Of a stretch of 64,000 nt of DNA, positions 1 through 12,500 are shown piece after piece. The notes beneath the pieces were generated by a model that was not told the origin of the DNA, ran no database searches, and worked only from the letters and a program-made list of their open reading frames with translations. This DNA comes from Chelydra serpentina. Lineage: Eukaryota; Chordata; Testudines; Chelydridae. The translations under genes and the position numbers were made by a program. The stretch's first letter is position 1; every line of letters begins with the position of its first letter. Location: assembly GCA_037349315.1 (NCBI GenBank), contig JBAIAC010000156.1, forward strand, positions 930,001 to 994,000. The letters run 5' to 3'.

Positions 1-30
1 CCCCTCTATGCAGCAGGGCACTGCAACTCT

Positions 31-165
31 CCCCATTTGCAGAGGGGGAAATGGAGTCACAGAGAGATTAAGTGACTTGCCCAACATCACACCAGGGAAC
101 TCAACTGGTGTCCCCTGAGTGCCAGGCTAGCTGCCTGATCCCTGCACTCTATCTATCGCCCAATG
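31..165 (-). repeat. MIR/CORE-SINE fragment
   Basis: Antisense MIR body: aagtgacttgcccaa and adjoining text correspond to the MIR phrase for tgtgaccttgggcaagt. Lies in intron 24 of the minus gene. Confidence 0.65.
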
Positions 166-179
166 TGCTTAACATGAGA

Positions 180-278
180 TTTCTAAAGCATCTGGTACCG
201 GCCACTCTCTGAGACAGGCTACTGGACTAGATGGACCTCAGGGCCAGTCCTGTGCGGCAGTTCCTGTGTCCCTAACAC
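180..278 (+). repeat. CR1 LINE 3' end
   Basis: Contains the CR1 tail phrase tactggactagatggacc and ggcagttcctgtgtccc. It abuts exon 24 of the minus gene at about 40 bp. Confidence 0.7.
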
Positions 279-317
279 AAGCCTGAAGAGGGATTTGCTG
301 TCTGGCATGGGAAGTAC

Positions 318-521
318 CTTGCATGATCAACTTGATGGCTTCCGCCCTGCGTTGCAACCCGATCCTTTCCCACTGCTCGGTGCTGTCCAGGTAGATGGTG
401 GCGATGACGGGAGGGGTCATGCCGATCATGTTCTGTTCCCCGCAGCCAGACGGCGTCACAATGAGGTGCTTCAGGTTGGCCCCGTCGATAGAGTTTTCGA
501 CAATGATTGTCACGGGGTTTC
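318..521 (-). CDS. C3: C3 minus gene exon 24: thioester
   Basis: 204 nt, residues 978-1046, with [20 protein letters not shown] and Q1007 completing GCGEQ (Cys1004-Gln1007 thioester), then [16 protein letters not shown]. Acceptor gtcag|GAAAC, donor CAAG|gtact. Confidence 0.96.
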
Positions 522-3500
522 CTGACCAAGGAAATAATGCGGCGTGAATTCAAGCACAGATAGCAGGTGCTGGTGGGGAAAGAGAGACAGACAGATCTCT
601 CTGCAGGCAGTGGTAGATTGAGAGCTCAATCCTGCACGGTGCTGAGCACACCCAAACCCCATGAAGGTTGGATCCTAACCCAGCAGCAATTGATCCAGCC
701 CCTGTGTGCTGACAAGGTCCCTGCAATGCTCTGAGCATTTCTCACCAAGCCCTCCTAGGCTACTTCACTCCAGCCCTGCCAGCGGTGGGGACAGAACCTG
801 GACACTCCCACTCTGAAAGCACCAGCCCTTGCTGGTTGAGCTAAATGGGGACAAAGGAGGGGCTATTATCCACGTTTTACAGATGGGGAGCTGAAGCACA
901 GACAACCTAAGGGAGCTGCCCAAAGTCACCAGGGACGTTTGTGGCAAAGCAAGGTCTTGAAATCAGACTTTCCCAATACTAAGCTAGGGCTTAAACCACT
1001 AGGCCATCCTGTCCAAAGACACAGGGTGCCCCCTGGGTGCTCCTTATTTCTGTGCACCTGTCTCTCCTGTGAGCACCTTGCTTAGCCACACGCCAACAAT
1101 GACTTTGCTGTATCTTGGCAATTAATGCTCGATAGTGCACGTAGACAGTTGTAACAGAACCAGGTGGGTAATCAGTCCACCTCCTGCGAGTGTGGCTACC
1201 AGAGAAGAATTCATTGCTCCTTCACTCTGTTTCTAAAGCATGAAACACTTTCAAATCAGAGGCCCTTGCCTTGGATGCTGACTTTGGTCTCTGATTCTGT
1301 GTCTGGAACCATGTCATCTATATCTGCCGCTCTCACCTTCTCTTCCTGGACTCCCCCTGTAAAGGAAGGACGAGGAGAAGAGACAGTGAAATGCCATCCG
1401 TCCAGCCGGCTGAGCTTTGCTGCTGGTTCTTGAATAATACTCTACAATGCTCATAGAGAGCCCTGCACAATCCACTGACGTGCTAGGGCAAAGGGAGGGA
1501 GGGGGCAGCTGAGATGGGAATCAGGAAGTTATGAATACGGGGCAGGCAGAGGCAGCTCCATTTCAGTGGCAGCTGAATTGCTCTGCATATTGCTGATTCT
1601 AGTCTTCCGTGATGAGCCTGATTTTGACCTCCATCTCAGCCAACACGAAACCAATCCCTCTGAAATCTCCCACGCACGATCGGACGCCAGGGTAGAATTT
1701 TTCAGGGAAGTTTGCTGCAGATTTGATTAAGGGTTTGGGTTAGATACAAGGGCTCCAAAAAACAGAAAGGCCCTCACTTTGATATAGATTGTGGAATTCT
1801 TTGAGACCTTCAGGATAAAAGGCGCCATGTAAAGGCAAAGCAGTCTGGCTACTCACCTGGTCCTTTTGCAGCTGGATCCAATACGACAGACTTAATTGTT
1901 TTGCTCATCCTCATCCCTTCAGGCTAGAAAGGAATGACAAGAGCATAGTAAGCACAGTAGCATTCAGAGACAATGAAGAGCAGTAGGAAAAGGTGAGCGA
2001 CTTGCTAATCTTGTGATCAGCATGAATCAGGAGTGACTTCACTGGAAGTCAGCGGTCAAGTGAAACTGAGATCAGGTCCATCCCAATGAGTCTGGAATCT
2101 GACATCAAGCTTAGGCAGCATCCCCTTTCATTTTGGATCCTGGTTAGGATGCATCCAAGGAGAAGTCCCTAGGCCAAATTCATCCCTAGCATAACACCAC
2201 AGATTCCACCACAGAGGGATGGAGGAATTTTTGCCAGAAGCTGGGAATGGGCGACAGGATGGATCATTTGTTGATTACTTGTTCTGTTCATTCCCTCTGG
2301 GGCACCTGGCATTGGCCACTGTTGGAAGATAGGATACTGGGCTAGATGGACCTTTGGTCTGACCCAGTATGTCCGTTCTTATGAATCTGGCCTACAGAGT
2401 CTGGCAGGGCGAGGAAGTGAGAAGCTCAATTCATTCCATCATGGCTCTGTTCCCTCCCTGAAGGACTTTTCTACTCCCTGATCTTCAGTGGAAGATCTTC
2501 CTCTCACCCAGCATTGCAGTGATCTCCTGAGGCAGGCCAGTGGGACGCCTTTCACAACCCACCAATCCTGCTCTTTTGCTCAGCTCTCTCTGCCGGGTGA
2601 TATGAGGTTCTGCCTGGAGTCTGCATTGATTCGAGCACCCACTGGTCCAAGGAGAGAGACCCTGGGTCTAAGGAACTGAACTTAGGTCTTTTATATGATG
2701 GCTCAGAGGATTGAGTGCAAGATAACCAGGCCAGCCCCAGCCCTGCTGTAGTTGCCACAGGGGAGGGGAGGAAGTGGGATGAGGATGAAGATGCAGAGTG
2801 TTAATTTAACAGGTTAAGGTACAGCACTAATTCTAGAAGCCAGCCAATCTGGCCTCCAGACTCTTGCCCTCCGGCGGACATCACGTCCCCGTCACCTGAT
2901 ACCTACCACAACCTTCAGTTTCTTCTTCACGCCATCAGACACAAAACTGCCCCACACTGCTGCCTTGACCTCAATGTCGTGAGATCCCAGCTGCAACGGG
3001 ACAATCACTAATGGCACGGCCAGGGAGGACTTGGCTTTGATGTCAAGGATCTGCCGGTATTTAGCCTTGGAAGTGGATGCGCTGCAGAAAACTGGGTTGT
3101 GAAGCAGCTCCAGCCGGACCTGAGAAGAGAACAGAGATTCGTGAGCAGGCAGTCTGCACACCATGACACTGTAGGGCATTGATCCAAAACATACCCTCTG
3201 ACTGGAGTTTGCCTTTAATCTTAATAAATAAGAGACAGGACTGTACCTACAAAGCACGTGACTGTATCCTGACCTCCTTTCTAAGCGGCCCTTCAGGACC
3301 CCCCTTCCCTTCTAGTTCTGGCCTGCCTCAGGGAAGCCATCAGCCTGTGGTGTTCCTGAGTGGATGTAATAAGACCCACCTGGTCTGGCTACTGGTGTGA
3401 GTCAGCAGAAAGCCCCAAGCCTGGTACCTACTCACAGACTTGAGGCCCAGCCAGAGAAGAATAGTAGCCAGAAGAGTATTTTTTTTATCTCCCTCTATAT

Positions 3501-6500
3501 CATGCAATCCTGCGAGAAGCTGGGAATAGGCAACAGGGGATGGATCACTTGATGACCTGTTCTGTTCATTCCCTCTGGGGCACCTGGCACTGGCCACTGT
3601 CAGAAGACAGGATACTGGGCTAGATAGACCATTGGTCTGACCCAGTATGGCCGTTCATACATTCTTAACTGGGTGGATTCCATACCCCTGATCCTGCAAG
3701 GTGCTGAGCACCCAACAAAGTCAATGGGAGACAAGCGTGTCCAGCCCCAAAGGGATCAGGCCCTAGAAGAACAAGCCTTACACCATTTTGTTGTGGTTTG
3801 GCTCTCTGTCAAAGTATTGACACCTCAGGTCCATTGCAGAGCCCCATGAGGCGGTGAGCTTACCTTAATTGTTTGTTCCCGATAGTTGTAGAGAATAGCC
3901 CGGATTTCCACCTGCTCATTCCTCACTACAGAGTAGGGCAGCCGGAGGTCGATGAAAAAATCTTTCATTACTGTTATCTCATAAGGATCAGCCACACAGA
4001 TCCCTGCAGTGGGGAAAGACCCAGGGTCAGAGACAGGGGGGCTTATACTTTAGTCTTGAAATGTGTCTACTGTCTCCTCGATTGTTCCATCTCACTGTGA
4101 CATTTCCAACGCCCATTGTGGCCTGGGGTCTTTTCCCCGTTAGTTTTTCTGCCTGTTCTCTGGAGAGCTCATTGTGTTCCTCACCTTTGGTCTCTGAAAG
4201 GCTCACAGCCAGGACTTCCCAGGTGGTTATGGAATCCTTCAGGAAAATAGGCACCGTCTTGGAAGAAATTCTACATGGAAAGAGAAAGACAGAGTGTTTT
4301 ACAGAAGGAAGGAGCTAGGACTCATGGACATTCCACAGATAATGGTATAGATTCTCCGATCTTAGGACTGAGGTCCATGGTAAAGCCTTCTTCACCCACC
4401 CACTGAACTATAGAGCCATTTCTGGGGAGGAACTCAGTGGTCCAAGTTTTGCACCAGCCACAGGACACAACCTGTTTTACAGATCTCAAGGGTAGGGATA
4501 TTAATTCTAGTGTCCCGGTCTAATTCCAAGCAGGGGAATTATATTCCATTCCAGTGGAGAGGGGCCTGGATGGACTCAGGGTGTGGACTTCATTTACTTC
4601 TTTTTTTTAAAGGTTCAGCCATCCAATTAGAAAGCACCATCAATATCACGTGCCTCAGCAACCCAATAACACAACCAGAATAACAAACAGAAATGAGGAA
4701 CGGTTCCCAAATAGGATAAAAGGCCAATGCTAAACATCCAGACAACTACATCCATATTCTTGAACCTAAACCAGGAGCCTGAAGTCAGGGGATACCACTG
4801 GCTGCTCAGCACCTCTGGAAGTCGGGCCAGTTCTTTTAGGTACCGAAATATGGGCTCAAAACTGGAGTAACTGAATGAAATTCTCTGGTCTCTCTTATGC
4901 AGAAGGTGAGACTAGCTGATCTAACAGCCTATTCTCGCTTTAAAATGTAGGTGTGACTCTATGAATAAGATGCTGAATGCTGGCACTAATACATAAAAAA
5001 TACTCCAGCCGGCTCCACTGGGGATCTTGCTGGTGGAGAGACACTGACTTCAGTGGGAGATACACCACACCACGTCTGAATGTGGCCCTTTGCTGAATGG
5101 GAGTGGCACAGCCACGCTCTTACCCCAGTTCATTTGGTCGCTCAGTCAGCTGCTCCACTTGCCACAGCCAGCTCTCTGGAAACTGGCTCCTTGAGGTGAT
5201 ATCTTCGTCGGACATGAAATCTTCATCCAAGTCACCTGGGAAGTCAAATCACAGACCGTCTGGCTCTGCTGTGACATTGATTGGGATGGGGCAAACCTGG
5301 AAGGATTCAGGGGTTGGCCTGCTCTAGAACGGACCTGAAAGCATCCGTGATTTGACCTACGTTGACAAGTTTTGATGCTGCCAGCCCAGAAAAGCATGAA
5401 TTGGAGTGTGGTTGAACGGCTAGAGGGGAAGCCAAGGGCTTCTTCTCCTCTCCATGCCTGCCTTGCTGTTTCCCCATGAGCTAGCCTTTTCTGGGCTCCT
5501 ATAACACTGGTATACAGCTGGCTCAGTGCTACATGTGCGCCCTCTAGTGGATATTCTGCAACGGATGAGAGCCTACTACTATTCCTAGCTAAGGGAGTTA
5601 CCCCTTTAGCTCAAGTGATAGAGGACCGTGCTTTAGAAACAAAGGTTAAACCTCAGTGGTGACCTGTGAAGTGGTTATTACCCTGACTCATCTGGGTCCC
5701 CATGCTGCAGCATTAACAGGATTGCTGCCACTGCATTCATGCCCATCTCACCCCTGGGGGATCTGTGAACACGAGCAGGGTTGGTTCATGGGGCGTGGTC
5801 TTATTTCTCTAACAATTCCCCCAGCCGTGCTCCTCTGAGTGATGTTGAAACCCTGATACTTGCTTCTTGCAAGTTTCAGGGGGAGCTCCCGTTGCAGCTT
5901 GTCCCGTATGGTCTTGATATAATTGCAGCAGTCGAGGAAGGTCTTCTTGCATTCATCCGTATCCAGGATGTACCCAACCCGCTTGTCACAGGTGTGCCCC
6001 ATGGGGTTCTCGTACATCCCGTCTTCACAGCATTTCTTCAGCTTCCGGTCCTGGTAATCTGCCGCTGAAATGTACAAGCCAGAAAGTCATTCCTATCAAG
6101 CTTCTTCTAGTCCTCACTCTCTCTCTCTCTCTCTCTCTCTTTCATTAATTTATTACTAGACATGGCCAAAGAAGGAACATAGGAACTGGCACTCTGCTCT
6201 GTCTACTCCAATATCTTGTCTCTAACAGTCACTAGCACCAGCAGCTTCAGAGAAAGGTGCAAGAAACCCCATAGTGGAATAACCTGCCCACAGAGAAGTT
6301 TCTTCCTGACTTCAATTAGAGGTTGGCTCATGCCCTGAAGCATGGGGATGTACAGCTCTTCTTAAAAAATCCTATCCTATGGAATGGTGAACATCCTCCT
6401 TTTCCATGTAAATGGCTCATCCTTTTTTGAATCCTGCTAGGCTCTTGGCCTCAATACAGTCCCGTGGTGGTGAGTACTATGGGTTAATTATGCATTGTGT

Positions 6501-9500
6501 ATGAAAATAGTTCCTTTTATCAATTCTTAATTAGAAACCATTCAGTTGGGTTGAGTGTCTCCTGGTGCTTAAATGGGTAATTTAACAATGTAACCAGGGG
6601 TGAAAGTAAAATTGAAAACTTACTGGTACGGGGGCCGACTCCGGCCCCCCTGGAAGAGGGGCTGCTCCGTTTCTTCCCAGCCCCCCGTTGGCAGCGATGA
6701 TAAAGTGCTTTAAGCAGGGTCTTTGCCGTGACAGCGCTTTAACGTCACTGCCCCTTTTGTGCTCCCCTGTTGGTGGCAGTGCTTTAAAGTAAGGCGGTAG
6801 GGGCCAGTACTGGCAGCCACTTTTTACCGGTACGCCGTACTGGCCCGTACCGCCTTACTTTCACCCCTGAATGTAGCTGTTGTTATTTGAATTGTAGTAG
6901 CACTTTGGGTCCCCAGTCATGGCCAGAACCCCACAGTGCTGGGTGCTGTACCAACACAGAACAGAGAGACGGTCCGTGGCCCAAAGAGCAATTTACCATT
7001 CATTATTTTCTATACCTCTATTGCATCCCCTCTATAAATTGACCAGTTCTAATCTCTCCTCATATGGAAGTCTATCCAGACTTCCCCGTCTCCTGTTACA
7101 GGAAATGCAGCTGGCAGGAGGCTGAAGCAGGGTGAAATTGGCCACGCTAGGGAATCATATTCCTGCTTTGCATGCTTGCTTTGACCAAGGATAGCAAACC
7201 CCCTGATTAGTACCTACTTTTGATTGCCTTATACTCAATGAGCTGAACGGAGCGACGCCGGCGTTTTGCTGGCTGGGGACACTCTGGATCTGCAGAAGGA
7301 AGTGAGAAACACAAAATAAAAAACCCACCCACCGAGTGAGGCCCTACACCCAACTTAATGCCATTTCTCTGTCTGGATGTAACAGGGTAACTTTCGAACA
7401 CCGCATCTGGTCAGTTCCCAAATTTCCTAGAATGGTCTAGGCCTCAACAAGCAGAACCCCGTTGATTTAGGGGGGAATCAGAAAACCAGAAAAGCCATTT
7501 TGACTCTTAATATATTGCTCCTTCCTGTCCCGGCGGGGAGCCACATAAGAGCTGTTGGGCAGATGCTCAGCCAGCCAGGGCAACCAGAAAGAGAGGAGAG
7601 TGAAGGGGGCTTCATTCCTTCCTCCCTCCTAGTGCACTGCCCCCAAAAGCCTGCAGCCTGGGGTAGAGAGAGTCAGAGAGAAGCACCAGCTATCTGCATG
7701 TCCCTTCCAGGCCAGAGGGAAGAAAGATACTTTGAAAGTGGGAAAAACCCAGTGGACTAAAAGAGAAAGTCTTTGAATCCCCGTCTCGGAACCATCCCAT
7801 TCTTAAAATTAATCCCTCTTTTAATAGGTGGGCCAGTGGGAATTCATGACCTTATTCTCATCCCCCACTGTAACCCCAACATTTCCATTCCTAGGCCGTT
7901 CCAGTGGGATTTGCCCTGCTAGACTGATGTCCCTACCCCAGGCTCATGATGTAGGTTACTGAGCCTTGCTTTGCTGACTCTTTCCTCCGTTCCTCCATCA
8001 CTCATGGCGACCCTCAGCTCTATAGAGCGATACCTGTTCTCTGGGCTGTGGAAATCCTATTGCTCGTCTCCAGGGCCAGTCCAGCATCCGTAAATACCCC
8101 CAGATTGTTCTTTCCACTGCCAGCTGTACAGCCAATGTCACTCTTCTCCACGGAGTCCCAGATCTGTGAGGAGCAAACACAACGGTTGAGAGATTATTGT
8201 TATCAGTTACACTTCCCATTTATACGGTGCCATCCAGCATGATCCCAAAGCATTATATAGGCTGTGAGCCTATTTCTGGTTTCAGGTACAACCTGAAACA
8301 ATCTGCAGTAACCACTGACTTCCTTTGACTTGCTCTGTGTTTGCAAGAGTGTAAAGGAAAGCAAAATCTGAGCCGTAAGTAAAGGATGTATTGCAACTCA
8401 ATCCCCACTGAAATGTGTCCACCTCTAGCGCTCTGCCATTCTGCACCAGCAACACAACCAATGTTAGGAGGAGAAAGAAAGAATTATGCAGCCAGTTGAA
8501 CCCAGACAGAGGAGGATGTTGGACAGAGAGAAATTAAATACCCAAGTTAGAATTGAGCTAGAGCTTGGGGAAAGGGTCACAGGACATTTAATGACCAGAA
8601 CCTCTGTTTGATATTTCAGCTGAGAAATGGCAGTTTCAGTAGCGTTGCGTCCCCTATAAGCTTGTTAGGGCCCGGGGATCCATGCTGACTCAGAAGAAAG
8701 CCACCCTCTGTTGAGTCACTTACACTTTTCCCTGCAGCACAGCATCCCCTAATGTTACACTGGGACATTGGGTTCAGCACTTAGTGGGTGGGGACAGCGC
8801 CCCCCGCTGAGCCCCCACTCCACTCAATGCAGTACAGCGCCCCCTAGCGCCGCACTGGGGCATTGTGTTCAGCTCTGAATGAGGAGGGAGAGCGCCCCCT
8901 ACTGAGCTCACCCCCACTCCCTGATGTACAGCACCACCGTGGGCACTGGGGTGAGAACTGCCTCTGAAGGGAGAGCGCCACCTACTGCATGACCCACACA
9001 GTTCCCTACAGCCCAGCACCAGCTGGGTGAACACTGTCCAAAGGGCAGGGTGTCCTTTAGTGTGTCCAGCACAGCACTCCCTGCAGTACCCTGGGTTTCA
9101 CTGGGTGTTCTCCCATCGAAGCACTGACCTGGCCCGGCCCAGCTCAGTTAAAGTACAGTGGAGCTCACACCCCAAGCGGCCGGTCTGCAAACAAAAGGCT
9201 CACTTCAATTTTCGCCATCCTGGGGCGTAGAGCAAAGATAAGAGCAAAGCTGCATTTCCTGCTATAAAACATCACAAGTTACAACCAACATCTTTCATGC
9301 CTCACCTTAGATTGTGTAATTTTGTGTTTTTTGTTCAGAACGTAGACTCCTTTGTCCACGGCCACCAGGCCGACGTAAGCTCTGTGGTCTCCTTCCAGCT
9401 TGAGTTTCATTGGAGTTCCCGGCTCATGGATTCTCCTGTCTTCATTGGTGGCTCCTTTCACCACTAGCTGTGTGAAAGACAGTGAAGGGAGAGGTTTTGT

Positions 9501-12500
9501 TTTAAAGCAGAGGGATCAGCTAAAAACCCGTCCTTTGAAAAACATAGGCGAAAAAGAGGTAAGATCTCATGTTCCTAGAGCATCCGAAAGCCAGGTTCTG
9601 ATCTCAGTGGCAGCTGTGTAAATCTGGAGTAGCTCCACTAACTTCAGTGCTCTTACTCCATATTCATGCTGGTGTAAACTGAGAGCAGAATCGAACCCAA
9701 TGTCCATGAAGTCCCTTTGTTCCAGCCACGATGGAAAGGTGACTTTGTCCCTCAGGCAGCTCTGAGAAATCTACAAACAAGTTTGAACTGTAATGGATCT
9801 GCTCTGTGGGCCTGATTCTGATCTCACACTGGTGTAAATCAGGAGCAATTAGCTGGAGTTACAGCAGTGTAGCATTGTAGTTACATCACAGTCAGGTCCC
9901 CTATCGGCATTTGGAGTCACATCTGCTGAATTCCTGGGCCAAAAATAAGCATCTTACTCCTGTTAGCCCCAAAGAACCAGCCCAGCCCAGGGAGAGGGAG
10001 CTGGAGTCAATTCTGACTGCCACGTCATCAGCAAAATGGCTAATTATGGTGCAGATACAAACCAGATACTCAGCTGGCGCAAGTCAGTATAGCTCTTCAA
10101 TCTGCAATCCACAGAGTCTTTATTGCTGAGCTAGAAGGAACCACAGCTTGACCCCTGGACCCTAGAGTGGGTTGACAGCATTGGCTTCTGGTGCCTGGGG
10201 AACATCTTTGTACGTGTAAACCGATCAAATCTGATCCAGAATTTGCTGGCAGACAGTCAATGAGAAGCCCCACGGTGCCATTTTTAGAGTCCCTTTTGAG
10301 AGTCAGTCGGCACTTTCAGGCTAGGAAAAACTCCCTCATAATGACACCTTCATAGGAATTAAGATGTAGAAGGCCAACTTGAATATCAACCTACCGTTCC
10401 CATGCAAGTGTCCTTGATGTCCAGCCACACCGAGTCTGCCACAATCTCCGAATTTCCTACTTGGTAGTAAGCCACGATGCGAAATGAAGGGATGAAGTCT
10501 GGAGTGATGGGCAGGGACATGGTCACCAGATTTTGTCCCACCTGCCTGGCCTGTCTCCCTACATGAACGATCTTCCCTTTATTCAGGATCTGACAAGGAA
10601 ACATGAGATGTGGATTGATAAAGGCCACAAGAGTTAACACAATGGGTGATTCAGATTCCATGAATCTTCCCATCCACCTGTTTTCTACTAGTAAGAGACG
10701 GTCACTTGCAACTTTTCAGATGAGCATTTACATCTGAGCGGAGAGAGGAAAATAAGCTAAAAGCCATGTGTTCTAGATGCGCCTGTGCTAATATTCACCA
10801 AATCTGATTCCCAAATCTGAGTATTTGTTTATGTTTCACCAGCAGATACCACCCCTCCTTTCCCCCATCACACTCACCAAATATACTTCATATCCGCGCT
10901 ATATGGCAACTTTATTATTTGATTTGTCCAGCTCTAAAAAGTAACAGAGTTGACCTACTACTCTGCATTGAAAAAGTAGCAGTGAAGTCTAGTGTTTAGA
11001 GCAGGGAACTGAGAGCTGGGACTCCTGGGTTTCATCCCCAGCTCTAAGAGGAAATATGCTCTAGTGAGTACACGGGGAGGAATCAGGACTCCTGGTTCCA
11101 TCTGCAGCTCGAAGAGGAAGTATGGTTTAGTAGCGAGTGCAGAGGGATGGTTGTTAGGACTCCTGGGTTCTGTCTCCAGCTCCTGGAGGAAGTGGGCTCT
11201 ATTGATTATCACTGGGCCCGGAGTCAGTAACCAGAAGTGGATAAGGTGAGAGGATTATTACAGGGGTAGGTGGGTGGGTGAGATTCTGTGGCCTGCATTG
11301 TGCAGAAGGTCAGACTAGATGATCATAATGGTCCCTTCTGATCTTAAAGTCTATGAGTCTATAAGGGTTCGTCCCCATGACTGACTTTATTTCATTCACA
11401 CTGCGACAGGGTGCTGGGCAAAGGGTTGCAGCTTCAGCCCTCTGTTGAGTCTGCTCCTCGTTAGGGTAACAAATTAGAGCGGGCTGGAGGTAACCTGGCC
11501 CTAATTGGAGAGGCAGAGACAGCTTCTACCTAATTAGCCTGGGGCTGCATAAAAGTCTCAGGGGAAGGAAGCCAGAGAAGAACAGGAGAAAAGGAAAAAG
11601 GCAGAGAATGAAAGCAGGGAGGTAGCTCCCCCTCCCTCCTGCCTGCAGACGCTGAAGGGTTACTTGTACATCGTGAAACAGTGGTGGGAACAAGTCTGAG
11701 ATTAAAGTGCACCAGTGGTTACTAAACCCAGGGTCTCAGAGTAACTTTGTGAACCTAGCATAGGCAGCAGCCAAGGGGGCCCTGCCACACTCTGATACAC
11801 ACACAATCACTACACTGCCTAACTGGGAAGAATTCTCTGCTACAGGTTCTCCTTATATTCAGTGGGAATATTAAAGAACATGTGGAAACTCAGATGATGC
11901 CTAAGTTCCAGGAGATCCCAGTACCCAGAGACGCAGCACTTACTAGGTAGGTGAAATACTTGATTTCGTTCAGAACAGCTGGATTATTGCTCTTCAGGTG
12001 GAAATTCACAGGTAAGTTGTCTCCAGGTTTGAGCTCAGAAGCCGTCACCGCCAGATGGAGATAGTTTTGAGACCCTCCTTGGGACTGATAGGCTTCAGCC
12101 ACCATGGACTTAGAGGCCTGACGGTTTGCTGGGAGGTTGGGATGGGCAGTTTTTACCTGCAGGGGAGGTGGAGATAAAATCTTAGTTAAATCTGGGAGTG
12201 AGCTTAGGGTCTATAGCTCCTCACGCTGGGTCACACTATGAGAAATAGCAAAGGAAGCTTCCCTGAGATGCCATTGTTGTTGGATTCTGCTGCTAACAAC
12301 CATTCTAGGCATGACACCTCAGAGAAACACCAAGTGCCACTTTTAACTGGCCCGTGGCTTCAGCACAGTCCTGCTGGGGACTCCAGATTTCTGGACTGTC
12401 AGAGAACATGACCTTGAACAGAGGAGACTGTCTTGCCCCTTGCAGGAGGTGTGAGATGAATATAGAGGGACTCTCTCCTGAAGTGGCTGGACACAGATAG

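Noticed and set aside
5856..5864. Frameshift or stop breaking the minus gene at exon 17/18
   Set aside because: It arises only if the GT donor is assumed; the GC donor restores the normal LARSDLDED reading.
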